Assembly: GCA_018105865.1 (NCBI GenBank)
Contig: JACLAT010000042.1
Span: 542,001-606,000 of the forward strand
Length of the DNA: 64,000 nucleotides
From: Metaphire vulgaris
Lineage: Eukaryota > Annelida > Clitellata > Crassiclitellata > Megascolecidae
Direction: 5' to 3'
Both the position numbers and the translations under genes were made by a program. The notes under the pieces were generated by a model. That model saw nothing but the letters and a program-made list of their open reading frames with translations. It was not told the origin of the DNA and made no database searches. Shown piece by piece: positions 33,868 to 44,764 of the stretch (positions are counted from its first letter, which is position 1; every line of letters starts with the position of its first letter).

Positions 33868-34402
33868 AGGTCAGGTCAGGTTTTCGTCCTCCAGCTGTGT
33901 CTAGCTATTGACTTCTCCACAACATCTATCCAAAGTTCTCTGTCCTTCGCTATTTCTTCTAAAGTCTAAAGTCAATCGGTGTCTTCTGTCTGTTTTCCCG
34001 TTGAGATTCAGCCCTGCCATGTGCAGATCCTCTTTCAATCCGTCCACGCATCGTTTTTCGGTCTTCCTTTGGATGTTCTTTGTTGTTGAAGATTCGTTTT
34101 GGGTTTCTTATTTCTTCCATTCTGAGTATGTGTCCGGTCCATTTCATTCCTCGCTTTCTGATTAATTCCAAGATGTATGTTTACAGTGGATTTCCACTAT
34201 TCTCAGTTTCTGGTTTTTTCTTATCAGTTCAATGTTGTCTTTAGCTCTTATTGCTTCTCTTAGGCTGTCTGTATAATTTAATCGTCGTCATTCTTTTGCT
34301 CTTTTACCCACTATTTTCTCTGTTATTACTAAATTTTCCAATCCATCCTTTCTAATTAGATGTCTGAAAAATTCCAACTGTTGCTTTCTTATTGTTTGTA
34401 GC
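33868..34402 (-). pseudogene. LINE polymerase C-terminal fragment, unit 1
   Basis: Minus-strand frames give IRKQQLEFFRHLIRKDG upstream, then RGMKWTGHILRMEEIRNPKRIF and GRIERGSAH. The second block is the recognisable KWTGHxLRM segment of RTE/Jockey-like polymerases. Broken by indels. Confidence 0.7.
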
Positions 34403-34499
34403 TAAATAAAGTGTGTGGACAAGCAGACTTGTGAACTGGTGTCATATATAAAAATAGCCTGAAATGCAGCATTTTCAGCAGAAAACATTTGTCAGTAAT

Positions 34500-35459
34500 A
34501 TATCAAGGGTCAACTATTGCACCTTCATGAGCCAAATTTGAACCTTGCAGCCAGTGTTTGCAGATCACAGCTTTAAGCTATGGGAAGAACTGTAATTTAA
34601 ACCATTTTTTAAATTATTGTGAACCCTAAATAATATGTGAGAATGGACCTTGCAAAACTTGAAAATGTTATGCAAGGTTCTCTTCCAATTCAAAACAATT
34701 TTCTTTCATGATAGATTTTTCCAAAGATGTGTCATCATTTGTAGCACAAATGTTTTTAGTAAGTAATATTATCAAAATAGTTAGTAGTTAATAGTTAGTT
34801 AGTAGATTAAATCTTGTGGGACCAGATTTTTTCCATTCCAATAAATTTGGGCCAATTCAGAATCATTATCACATCAATAGTCAGGGGCGTAGCGATGGGG
34901 GTATATCGGTATATATACCCCCAAATTCAATCTACCTTAAAGTTTTTTATGTGATTTACATGTGGTTATATGTTGTTTATATGGTTTATGTGGGTTATAG
35001 TTCAGATTTATACCCACCCAAAATTTTTATACCCTCCCAAATCAAATTCCTGGCTATGCCCCTGTCAATAGTCTATCAGTTATGGGGTGTTGGAAATGTA
35101 AAACTCACTCCATTATCTCCTTATGAAGCCTCAGAGTGTCATCATTCCATTCATGATAAGGGATTGTCATTGTGATGGAGTTCATAAGAAAGGAGTGGCA
35201 GTTGTAATATATTATTTTTGTACTGAATTAAAGCCCCTTTTGCAAGGGAATAGGAAAGGGGTGTCTTGTTACTTGTCTTATTAATTCAGTGCATATGTAA
35301 TGGCTTGCCATGAGACATTTGAGCTGGTGCTGAAGATCAGTTACAGTTTGGTTATGTTGTACTTTCAGAAATTGTGCTTCCTCAATGCAGTACATGTACT
35401 TGATTGTTTGAAAAGAAAGATTTTTGGACAATTCCAATCATTCATTTAAAATACGCAAG
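34500..35459 (+). promoter_or_regulatory. Gene D 5' flank with putative splice acceptor
   Basis: Degenerate U1 at about 34540-34790 (its frame has stops), U2 at about 34850-35200 split by MITE-Z, and acceptor tgtactttcag with AG at 35367-35368. Confidence 0.45.
34882..35064. mobile_element. MITE-Z (hAT-like), unit 1 copy
   Basis: Ends caggggcgtagc and gctatgcccctg. Perfect duplications tcaatagt at 34874-34881 and 35065-35072. Absent from the matching flank of genes A, B, C, F and G. The flanks on both sides have the typical CAGKGGCGTAGC class ends. Confidence 0.93.
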
Positions 35460-37142
35460 ATGAACATGTTACATCAGTGCAAGACATGCAGCAAAACATT
35501 CAAAGCAAATGAACATCTCCAGAATCATGAAATCATTCATACTGGAGAGAAACCATACAAATGTATGATATGCAGTAGAACATTCAAAAGAAATGAACAT
35601 CTAAAGATACATGACAGAACTCATACAGGGGAGAAGCCATTCACCTGTCACGTATGTAGCAGGTCATTTACTCAAAAAGGTAGCCTAAGCCAGCATGAGA
35701 AGATTCATACAGCAGAGAAGCCATACAGCTGCAAACTATGTGCCATGTCATTTAGTGAAAAAAAGACCCTCAGAGGACATGAAAGAACTGATACAGGAGA
35801 GAAGCCATACAGTTGCAAGGTATGCAGAATGAAGTTTTCTGGACAAAGCATCCTAAGGCTGCATGAGAGAGTTCATACAGGAGAAAAGCCTTACAAATGT
35901 AAGATATGCAGCATTGCATTTTCTGGTCTAGGTAACCTTAAGAGTCATGAAAGAATTCATACAGGAGAGAAGCCATACAGTTGCAAGATATGCAACAAAA
36001 CGTTTCGTGAAAAAGTTGCACTGAAGAGGCATGACAGAATTCATACTGGGGATAAGCCATTCATATGCAAGGTGTGTAGTAAGACATTCCCTGATAATGG
36101 TTGTCTAAAGTACCATATGGGAATGCATACAGGAGAAAAGCCTTACCCTTGTATCGTGTGCAGCAAGGCGTTTCGTGAAAAATGTTCCCTGCAGAGGCAT
36201 GAAAGAATTCATACTGGAGAAAAGCCATATATTTGCAAGGTGTGCCATAAGCCATTTCGTGTGGTAGGTAATCTAAAGATACATGAAAGAATTCATACAG
36301 GAGAAAAGCCATATAATTGCAAGATTTGCCATAAATTATTTAGGCAGGTAAGTAATTTAAAGATACATGAAAGAATTCATACTGGGGAAAAGCCATATGC
36401 AAGCAAACTGTGTGGCAAAACCTTTGGCCCCATACAACATCTGGTAAAACACAGACAAATTCATACAGGCAACAAACCATACCTTAGCAAACAATGCGGC
36501 AAAGAATTTAATGACTCAAGTTTTCTGACAACACATGCCGGGGACAGGCTGTACTGCTGCAAGGTTTGCAGCAAAGCTTTCAAACAACTTGGCCATCTTA
36601 AAGACCATGAAATGATCCATTCAGGAGAAAAACCACACATATGCAAGGTGTGCAATAAGGGATTTTGCCAAGCAACTAACCTGAGGATTCATGAGAAAAT
36701 TCATTTAGAAGACAAACCGTTCATATGCACACTTTGTAGTAAGGCATTTCGCCAAATATATGCATTGAAAGGACATGTGAAAATTCATTCAGGAGAAAAG
36801 CCATTCTTTTGTTACATATGTGGCCAAGCTTTCAGATGGAGAAGAAGCATGATAGAACACCAAAGAACTCACAGTAATCTGAAGCAGTATTCTTGCAGAG
36901 TTTCTAAAAAAGAAATTGCAAAGAAAGATCACTCTAAATGTTCTGAAACGAATGATGGCATTAGATACTCTGTCAGTACATTTGCTGTTGGTAGCCCTTT
37001 GGGTAAAAGGCCAGAAGAATTTGAATTTGATTTCCAACAATTTGGTTGTGGATTGTGTGATGAAATCTTTTCAGAAGAAACCCATTTTATGGTACATTGT
37101 TCTGGACACTTAGTCAGTAACTGCCCATCAATCCTGTTTTAA
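35460..37142 (+). CDS. Poly-C2H2 zinc-finger protein D (17 fingers plus tail finger)
   Basis: About 560 residues from ATG 35460 (MNMLHQCKTC). The frame is open upstream to 35424 but has no earlier ATG. There are 17 finger positions, then spacer SVSTFAVGSPL and tail finger CGLCDEIFSEE..HCSGH, ending NCPSILF. Several fingers are eroded. Finger 4 ends HERTD (the last His lost, kept in E). Fingers 12 and 13 have Ser for the first Cys (YASKLC, YLSKQC). Finger 13 also lacks its last His (LTTHAGDR). About 14 fingers can therefore bind zinc normally. Predicted nuclear DNA-binding protein; tandem sister of gene E. Confidence 0.92.
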   Translation: MNMLHQCKTCSKTFKANEHLQNHEIIHTGEKPYKCMICSRTFKRNEHLKIHDRTHTGEKPFTCHVCSRSFTQKGSLSQHEKIHTAEKPYSCKLCAMSFSEKKTLRGHERTDTGEKPYSCKVCRMKFSGQSILRLHERVHTGEKPYKCKICSIAFSGLGNLKSHERIHTGEKPYSCKICNKTFREKVALKRHDRIHTGDKPFICKVCSKTFPDNGCLKYHMGMHTGEKPYPCIVCSKAFREKCSLQRHERIHTGEKPYICKVCHKPFRVVGNLKIHERIHTGEKPYNCKICHKLFRQVSNLKIHERIHTGEKPYASKLCGKTFGPIQHLVKHRQIHTGNKPYLSKQCGKEFNDSSFLTTHAGDRLYCCKVCSKAFKQLGHLKDHEMIHSGEKPHICKVCNKGFCQATNLRIHEKIHLEDKPFICTLCSKAFRQIYALKGHVKIHSGEKPFFCYICGQAFRWRRSMIEHQRTHSNLKQYSCRVSKKEIAKKDHSKCSETNDGIRYSVSTFAVGSPLGKRPEEFEFDFQQFGCGLCDEIFSEETHFMVHCSGHLVSNCPSILF

Positions 37143-37963
37143 TTGAAGTTATCTTTATTTTCACAAAACTTGTCACAAATGTAGTTATTAGTTAGGTGTT
37201 TTATATACAAGTTAATATATGAAAAATGCTACTAAAACATGGTATATTTTTTATTCATAATTGCAATTAATCAATTGAATTGATTTTCTGTTATATTTTT
37301 GGTTGAAAAGAGTTTTATTATTAGTTATTATATTACTTATCTATCATTGTGATAAAATATTAATTAATAGGCCCCATGAGATAATATCAAATGTTTCTGT
37401 AGCCTAAGCCTACCAATTGAAACTAACAAGACGTTCCTTTTTAGGGGGTTGATCATATTGAAATACTTTAGAAGAATTTGCACTGTCTTTGAGTTGTCAT
37501 GTATGTGCATGGATATACATTTTTATTTCGGACTTGTTTAGTAAAGTAGATTAGGTCAAATCATTCGCATTACATATTCACATATGCATGTAATTATACA
37601 AAACTCTGCTGTCTTTGATAATTAGCAAAATACTGAAGTGTTAGCTGTTGTTTTTCGTAGAGGCCTATGGTAATCCATGCTTAGCTGTCATCGTATTCTT
37701 TGTTATTAACCATTTGTTCCCTTTCATGTCTTCTTATGCCTATAGGCTGCCATGATGATCTGATTTTAAGTATTCGTAATCTCTCCATCCATTTGATTCT
37801 CAATTGTGTTCATTCTCTTATTTGCTATTTTTTCGGATGTAATTCTTTGCAGCCCTTCAGTTCACTTTCTCGTGTTCTCCTTTGATGACAAATTATAGTT
37901 TATGTATTTCAGTTTGTAGGAACACCCATGGTGTTGGAGAAACATGCAAAAGTGTATCACTTT

Positions 37964-38403
37964 CAGGGATGTGACCAAGACAGTAAGTGGCAAGACCGAG
38001 ACCAAGACCAAGACACTAACCCTCAAGACCAAGACATTAGGTGTCAAGACCAAGACACTAAGGCTAAAGACTAAGACCCAAACAGTAATTTTAAACATCA
38101 AAAAACAGACAAAACAGGATTCGCAAATTTTTTTATCAACATCAGCAATGAAATTACGAAAATTTGGATGCTCAACTGAACTGACTGGCAGACTGCACCC
38201 GACAATTATTTTTTTACGATCGAATTTGTGAGCATTCTTTGTTGTGGATGATTTGTCAGATGTGTTTCATCTTATTTCTGACAAAAACAGTGGAATCTGA
38301 AGACTAAGGCAGTAATGACGAGACACTGGCCAGCAAGACCAATACCAAGTCATTGAAAATACTGTCTTGAGACGAGACAGTGTCTCGAGACGTCACATCA
38401 CTG
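37964..38403. mobile_element. hAT-like element with caagac repeats, unit 2 copy
   Basis: Same ends as 32604-33048. The right duplication is shortened to atcact. Confidence 0.9.
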
Positions 38404-38507
38404 ATCACTGGGCTTTTGAATAATGCATTATTTTAAGTGGTATAGAGATAGTTCTATTATAATGGCAATGGATGATAGACAAATTTCAGAATGCTCAAGG
38501 GTGTGAT

Positions 38508-38653
38508 CAGTGTTTAATCTAGGCCGTTTCCGGAGGGGAAGTTTTGTTATAGTACAAGGACTAACAGCGGTCCCTAGCAGAATTGTCCCCGGTTTTGTCA
38601 GTTTCCCCGGTTTTTTCAGTTCCCCCTGGAGTCCAGGAGTCTAGATTAAACAC
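38508..38653. mobile_element. MITE-W, unit 2 copy
   Basis: cagtgtttaatctagg to ctagattaaacac, flanked on both sides by ggtgtgat, the perfect octamer lost in unit 1. Confidence 0.9.
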
Positions 38654-39028
38654 GGTGTGATATAAGCCTATGCTGTAGATTCATAGGAGATCTACTAAAT
38701 TCAACATGTGAGAATAAATGAGAAACACAACAGCAAACAAATATGGAATAAGTAATATATTAAAATAAATTTTTAATGAAAGCAGGTTGCTGAATGCATC
38801 CGATGTTCCCCGAACATTACTGCATTTCATCTTTCAATTATTGACTGTAAGCAGATCTGTAATAAGAAGAATTATACTGAGAACTATAGTTTGAAGAAAA
38901 CTCTCTGCCACAAGACTTCTATTTGCTTTGGCCTGTTCCATTATAATCTGTAGTAAATATAGTATCATGCCTTAAAATATTTTAGCTTTACATGATGCTC
39001 ACTTACTGTGAATCTTTGAGTCCAGCTT

Positions 39029-39234
39029 TTGTTTATATATGAAGTGTGTTGGTCGTCATTTTGTAATATCGCCATTTTGTAGTAATTGTTTGAATTTTGA
39101 AGTTTGTTATTAGCAGTTGGTAGATTTCAATTGATTGAGGCGAACAGATTTTTTTACATGGTATGATAATTCTGCGCGACTGATCTGTAATGTGCTTTCA
39201 CTTCGTAATGTGTGTCAAGTAGTGATACAGACTC
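39029..39234. repeat. Repeat family X fragment, unit 2
   Basis: Tandem copy of 33668-33866. Confidence 0.75.
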
Positions 39235-39235
39235 A

Positions 39236-39765
39236 GGTCAGGTTTTCGTCCTCCAGCTGTCTAGCTATTGACTTCTCCACAACATCTATCCAAAGTTCTC
39301 TGTCCTTCGCTATTTCTTCTAAAGTCTAAAGTCAATCGGTGTCTTCTGTCTGTTTTCCCGTTGAGATTCAGCCCTGCCGTGTGCAGATCCTCTTCCAATC
39401 CGTCCACGCATCGTTCCTTTTCCTGTTTCCCTTCTGGTTTGTTGTTGAAGATTCGTTTTGGGTTTCTTATTTCTTTCATTCTGAGTATATGTCCGGTCCA
39501 TTTCATTCCTCGCTTTCTGATTAATTCCAAGATGTATGTTTACAGTGCATTTCCACTATTCTCTGTTTCTGGTTTTTTCTTATCAGTTCAATGTTGTCTT
39601 TAGCTCTTATTGCTTCTCTTAGGCTGTCTGTATAATTTATTCGTCGTCTTCTTTTGCTCTTTTACCCTCTATTTTCCATGTTATGACTAAATTTTCCAAT
39701 CCATCCTTTCTAATTAGATGTCTGAAAAATTCCAACTGTTGCTTTCTTATTGTTTGTAGCTAAAT
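39236..39765 (-). pseudogene. LINE polymerase C-terminal fragment, unit 2
   Basis: The minus-strand frame 39261-39530 reads KWTGHILRMKEIRNPKRIF, then CVDGLEEDLH. It is better preserved than in unit 1. An AAATA run follows at about 39762-39780. Confidence 0.72.
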
Positions 39766-39879
39766 AAATAAATAAATAAAGTGTGTGGACAAGCAGACTT
39801 GTAAACTGGTGTCATACATAGAAATAGCATGAAATGCAGCGTTTTCCACAGAAGCATTTCTCAGTAACATCTCAAGGGT

Positions 39880-40818
39880 CAATTATTGCACCTTCACGAG
39901 TCAAGTTTGAACCTTGCAGCCAATGTTTGCAGATCACAGCTTTAAGCTATGGGAACAACTGTACTTTAAACCATTTTTTATTATTGTGATACCTAAATAA
40001 TATGTGAGAATGGACCTTGAAGAATTTGAAAATGTAACGCAAGGTTCTCTTCCAATTCAAAACAATTTTCTTTCATGATAGATTTTTCCAAAGATGTGTC
40101 ATCATTTGCAGCACAAATGTTTTTAGTAAATAATATTATCAAAATGGTTAGTAGGTTAAATCTTGTGGGACCAGATTTTTTCCATTCCAATGAATTTGGG
40201 GCCAGTTCAGAATCATTATCACATCAATAGTCTGGGCGTAGCGACGGGGGGTATATCGGTATATATACCCCCAAATTCAGTCTACCTTAAAGTTTTTTAT
40301 GTGATTTACATGTGGTTATATGTAGTTTATATGGTTTATGTGGGTTATAGTCCAGATTTATACCGACCCAGAATATTTATACCCTCCCAAATTAAATTCC
40401 TGGCTATGCCTCTGTCAATAGTCTATCAGTTTTGGGGTGTTGGAAAATGTAAAACTCACTCCATTATCTCCTTATGAAGCCTCAGAGTGTCATCATTCCA
40501 TTCATGATGATGGATTGTCATTGTGATGGAGTTCATAAGAAAGGAGTGGCGGTTGTAATATATTATTTTTGTACTGAATTAAAGCCCCTTTTGCAAGGGA
40601 ATAGGAAAGGGGTGTCTTGTTACTTGTATGTCTGTCTTATTAATTCAGTGCATATGTAATGGTTTGTCATGAGACATTTGAGCTGGTGCTGAAGATCAGT
40701 TACAGTTTGGTTGTGTTGTACTTTCAGAAATTGTGCTTCCTCAATGCAGTACATGTACTCGATTGTTTAAAAATAAAGATTTTTGGACAAATCCAATCAT
40801 TCATTTAAAATACGCAAG
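39880..40818 (+). promoter_or_regulatory. Gene E 5' flank with putative splice acceptor
   Basis: Same order as before gene D: degenerate U1, U2 with MITE-Z, then tgtactttcag with AG at 40726-40727. Confidence 0.45.
40232..40414. mobile_element. MITE-Z, unit 2 copy
   Basis: Same 183-bp element at the same site as in unit 1, with tcaatagt on both sides. Its left terminus has decayed to ctgggcgtagcg. Confidence 0.92.
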
Positions 40819-42501
40819 ATGAACATGTTACATCAGTGCAAGACATGCAGCAAAACATTCAAAACAAATGAACATCTCCAGAATCATGAAATCATTCATA
40901 CTGGAGAGAAACCATACAAAAGCAAGATATGCAGTAGAACATTCAAAAGAAATGAACATCTAAAGACGCATGACAGAACTCATACAGGGGAGAAGCCATT
41001 CACCTGTCACGTATGTAGCAGGTCATTTACTCAAAAAGGTAGCCTAAGCCAGCATGAGAAGATTCATACAGCAGAGAAGCCATACAGCTGCAAACTATGT
41101 GCCATGTCATTTAGTGAAAAAAAGACCCTCAGGGGTCATGAAAGAACTCATACAGGAGAGAAGCCATACAGATGCAAGGTATGCAGCATGAAGTTTTCTG
41201 GACAAAGCAGCCTAAGGCTGCATGAGAGAGTTCATACAGGAGAAAAGCCTTACAAATGTAAGACATGCAGCATTGCATTTTCTGGTCTAAGTAACCTTAA
41301 GATGCATGAAAGAATTCATACAGGAGAGAAGCCATACAGTTGCAAGATATGCAACAAAACGTTTCGTGAAAAAGGTGCACTGAAGAGGCATGACAGAATT
41401 CATACTGGGGATAAGCCATTCCTATGCAAGGTGTGTAGTAAGACATTCCCTGATAGTAGTGGCCTAAAGTACCATATGGGAATGCATACAGGAGAAAAGC
41501 CTTACCCTTGTATCGTGTGCAGCAAGGCATTTCGTGAAAAATGTTCCCTGAAGAGGCATGAAAGAATTCATACGGGAGAAAAGCCATATATTTGCAAGGT
41601 GTGCCATAAGCCATTTCGTTTGGTAGGTCATCTAAAGATACATGAAAGAATTCATACAGGAGAAAAGCCATATAATTGCAAGATTTGCCATAAACTATTT
41701 AGGCAGGTAAGTAATTTAAAGATACATGAAAGAATTCATACTGGGGAAAAGCCATATGCAAGCAAAATGTGTGGCAAAACCTTTGGCCCCATACAACATC
41801 TGGTAAAACACAGACGATTTCATACTGGCAACAAACCATACCTTAGCAAACAATGCGGCAAAGAATTTAATGACTCAAGTTCTCTGACAACACATGCCGG
41901 GAACAGGCCGTACTGCTGCAAGATTTGCAACAAAGCTTTCAAACAACTTGGCCATCTTAAAGACCATGAAATGATCCATTCAGGAGAAAAACCACACATA
42001 TGCAAGGTGTGCAATAAGGGATTTTGCCAAGCAACTAACCTGAGGATTCATGAGAAAATTCATTTAGAAGACAAACCATTCATATGCACAGTTTGTAGTA
42101 AGGCATTTCGTCAAATATATGCATTGAAAGAACATGTGAAAATTCATTCAGGAGAAAAGCCATTCTTTTGTTACATATGTGGCCAAGCTTTCAGATGGAG
42201 AAGAAGCGTGATAGAACACCAAAGAACTCACAGTAATCTGAAGCAGTATTCTTGCAGAGTTTCTAAAAAAGAAATTGCAAAGAATGATCACTCTAGATGT
42301 TATGAAACAAATGACAATATTGAAAACTCTGTCAGTACATTTGCTGTTGGTAGCCCTTTGGGTAAAAGGCCAGAAGAATTTGAATTTGATTTCCAACAAT
42401 TTGGTTGTGGATTGTGTGATGAAATCTTTTCAGGAGAAACCCATTTTATGGTACATTGTTCTGGACATTTAGTCAGTAACTGCCCATCAATCCTGTTTTA
42501 A
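40819..42501 (+). CDS. Poly-C2H2 zinc-finger protein E (17 fingers plus tail finger)
   Basis: 560 residues from ATG 40819, tandem sister of D with equal length and no frameshift. Most replacements relative to D lie in the recognition helices (for example finger 8 PDNGCLKYH versus PDSSGLKYH, finger 10 RVVGNLK versus RLVGHLK, finger 6 GLGNLKS versus GLSNLKM). Finger 4 is intact here, but finger 2 has lost its first Cys (KSKICSRTF). Fingers 12 and 13 share the Ser-for-Cys and missing-His damage of D, so that damage predates the duplication. The tail finger and NCPSILF end are intact. Nuclear DNA-binding role predicted, target unknown. Confidence 0.92.
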   Translation: MNMLHQCKTCSKTFKTNEHLQNHEIIHTGEKPYKSKICSRTFKRNEHLKTHDRTHTGEKPFTCHVCSRSFTQKGSLSQHEKIHTAEKPYSCKLCAMSFSEKKTLRGHERTHTGEKPYRCKVCSMKFSGQSSLRLHERVHTGEKPYKCKTCSIAFSGLSNLKMHERIHTGEKPYSCKICNKTFREKGALKRHDRIHTGDKPFLCKVCSKTFPDSSGLKYHMGMHTGEKPYPCIVCSKAFREKCSLKRHERIHTGEKPYICKVCHKPFRLVGHLKIHERIHTGEKPYNCKICHKLFRQVSNLKIHERIHTGEKPYASKMCGKTFGPIQHLVKHRRFHTGNKPYLSKQCGKEFNDSSSLTTHAGNRPYCCKICNKAFKQLGHLKDHEMIHSGEKPHICKVCNKGFCQATNLRIHEKIHLEDKPFICTVCSKAFRQIYALKEHVKIHSGEKPFFCYICGQAFRWRRSVIEHQRTHSNLKQYSCRVSKKEIAKNDHSRCYETNDNIENSVSTFAVGSPLGKRPEEFEFDFQQFGCGLCDEIFSGETHFMVHCSGHLVSNCPSILF

Positions 42502-42769
42502 TTGAAGTTATCTTTATTGGCTGTCATTCTTTGCAGCCCTTCAGTTCACATTCTCTTGTTCTCTTTGGTAACAAATTATAATTGATGTATTTTAACAGTC
42601 TTAATTATTTTCTTAATTATTGTTTAAATGGTTTTTAAAATTTACTTCATTGAAATGGTTATTGTTGTAGATTTTAGTTTTTTAAACAATTATATGCTTT
42701 GCAATTTCACGCTCATTTGTATTATTTAAAAAAAATTATTATAGTGCTAATCACAATTTGGGGCGCTAA

Positions 42770-43060
42770 GTTAGCAGTGTGGTAACAACACTAGACGATA
42801 GAGCAGAATGTTGTGGGTTTGATACGAATAGGAGCACTAAGTACGACTCGACCTTACTCGATATGGGGCAATGATTTTAAAATGCAGGTAGATGCAGCTT
42901 TAAGCTGAGGTACAATGTGGGTCTGGGGAAAGTAATGGAAATCTGCCTCTGCTTATACCAGCTTGGTCGCTGATTGACAGTACCAGAAATAGGCACCGGA
43001 ACACAATGCTCGGGCTCGAGTGCGGACCTACTTTTACCAAAGGGTTTATCCATATATTAC
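42770..43060 (+). mobile_element. tRNA-derived SINE-like element
   Basis: ttagcagtgtggt resembles a Pol III A box, and gtgggtttgatac, about 37 bases later, resembles a B box (GGTTCGANTC). The 5' part recurs at about 51228-51290 in the 3' flank of gene F, where it is cut after the A box region. The B-box mismatches and lack of a cloverleaf argue against a working tRNA gene. Confidence 0.5.
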
Positions 43061-43099
43061 GTACGTCCAGGGATGGAAGGGTTTTTCGATTGAAAACCA

Positions 43100-43850
43100 A
43101 ATTATCACATTAAATCACAAAATTTATTTTCACATACACATACCACAGATGTAACACTTGCACTTCACATAAAGTTATACTGTACATTCATTTAAATTCA
43201 GATATAGGCCTATGCATATAAAGCAGCATTAAAGCTTGTGTAAGTGCAAAGTAAGAAGGCCCAACTTATTCAACTAACTTATACTAGGTAACAGAAATAG
43301 CAAAGAAAGAAAGATTACAAGATTATAGTAAGTTAACAAACTGTATGTGAAAAGGACTACCAAAGGAATAGATCCCGCAAAGTGGTAATCCTATTTGATA
43401 AATGAAAATTGATATTGATGCAAGTGTCAGAGGACTTTAAGTAACATAGTTTAAGGCAGAATTAATTTGTGTACCAAACTTGCTACATATCTATGTAATT
43501 TACTAGATAAAATAAAATAAGTTTATAAAGTAGTATGAGGCAGAAAAAATAAATACTCCTAAACATTACTGATTGGACAGTTATAATTGGTGTTAAAAAG
43601 ATATAAATTGATAATTGTTTTTTAAATTTGCTGGGAGAGAGTTCCATGCTCTTGGGCCTGAATACTTAATAGTGAATAGTCTAGTGTTGGTATTGGCAAA
43701 CAAAAGATAGAGATCATTAATATTTCTTAGATTCCTATTTGAGCTATCTTTATATGGGTCAAGGATTTTACAAGTGTAGTAAAAGGAAGTGATGTTTGCT
43801 TTCATGAAATTTTTGTCGCGTGAAATTTCCAATGAAATTTATTCAAATAT
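43100..43850 (-). pseudogene. LINE C-terminal and 3' region (minus strand)
   Basis: The minus-strand frame 43593-43832 ends TNTRLFTIKYSGPRAWNSLP, the closing segment of CR1/Jockey-like polymerases. 43100-43590 would be its 3' untranslated part. The TNTRLFTIK block is shared with the remnants at 6990 and 57230. Confidence 0.65.
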
Positions 43851-43859
43851 TTATGAAAC

Positions 43860-44350
43860 TTTTGAAATAAACAAAAAACTACCTTGTGGGTTTATCAGTG
43901 GGTAGCACTTTAATGCCATGCAAACTTACTGCTAGACTGTGCTAGTGTTGTGATTTGTGTTTTTAGCTGTTGAGAAACTTGAGATATTCAAGTTACTAAT
44001 TTACTTTATAAATTCAGTACTCAGTAGCATAAGCAGATTCAGACTTCAGTACTGTACTACAACCTACAGTAATTTAAGTACTTGACTCAGTTCAAGTAGG
44101 CTGTCATTGTCGTTATCAGAAACAGAGTGTATTTCAGATGAATCACCTTTCAGAAATTCTGTATACGAGGACAATGATGAAGACCGACTTGAAAGAATGG
44201 AATCAACAGATTCATTGTCAGATGGCAAATAATGAGTTGCTTTGATGCTTCTGAAGACAGTGTGGCCATGCTGCATAAACTTCTTGTTGATGGAAGAACT
44301 GGTTCTGATGTGTGATCAGATTAAATGGCTTCTTCACTTTCACTTCCAGC

Positions 44351-44385
<35 letters not shown>

Positions 44386-44760
44386 GCATTTCATCCATAG
44401 TCTGTCTTGCTGTTTCCCTCTGACTGATCTCTGGAATGACCTGGTCTTTTGCGGATGGATTTGAAGTACCATCGATTGATACCCTTGAGTTTAAGAAATG
44501 GTGCTGTAGAACTTATAGAAGTGCATAATTATTATTACTTATGCTGTCTGCAGAGGGTATTGAAATTTTAGGGCATTAAAGATTTGATTTTTCATTATTT
44601 GACGTAAGAAACAAAAACCCTAAAAACCTAACATTTTACTGTTTGACAAATATAATTTTTTTGAAATCACATTTTCCAGCCCTGGATAACATTGAAGATC
44701 ATAACAGTGATGATAATTTTTCAGTTTTCGCATATACGCTTACTGTGCGAGTCTGTGTCC
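43860..44760. other. Unassigned AT-rich sequence with an (ATTG)n tract
   Basis: An ATTG microsatellite lies at 44351-44385. Short minus-strand frames rich in Ser and Asp (44064-44276) have no recognised family. Nothing else is supported. Confidence 0.4.
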
Positions 44761-44764
44761 AGTG

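Larger units (their letters stand above)
31914..37140 (+). repeat. Tandem unit 1 (carries gene D)
   Basis: It starts with attgaagttatctttatttt, just after the gene C stop. It matches unit 2 (37141-42500) through 3' flank, hAT MITE, MITE-W, repeat X, LINE, 5' flank, MITE-Z and the whole of gene D. Unit 1 is about 5.23 kb and unit 2 about 5.36 kb. Confidence 0.94.
37141..42500 (+). repeat. Tandem unit 2 (carries gene E)
   Basis: Direct repeat of 31914-37140. It holds about 100 extra bases after the gene D stop (around 37320-37445). Beyond gene E the shared 3' flank resumes with a deletion of roughly 600 bases, so attgaagttatctttatt jumps to ggctgtcattctttgc. Confidence 0.93.

Noticed and set aside
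42770..42850. Functional tRNA gene
   Set aside because: A and B boxes are imperfect and no cloverleaf with paired acceptor stem is apparent; a SINE is more likely.
44064..44472. Ser/Asp-rich minus-strand frames
   Set aside because: Two short overlapping frames around an ATTG microsatellite with no family resemblance.
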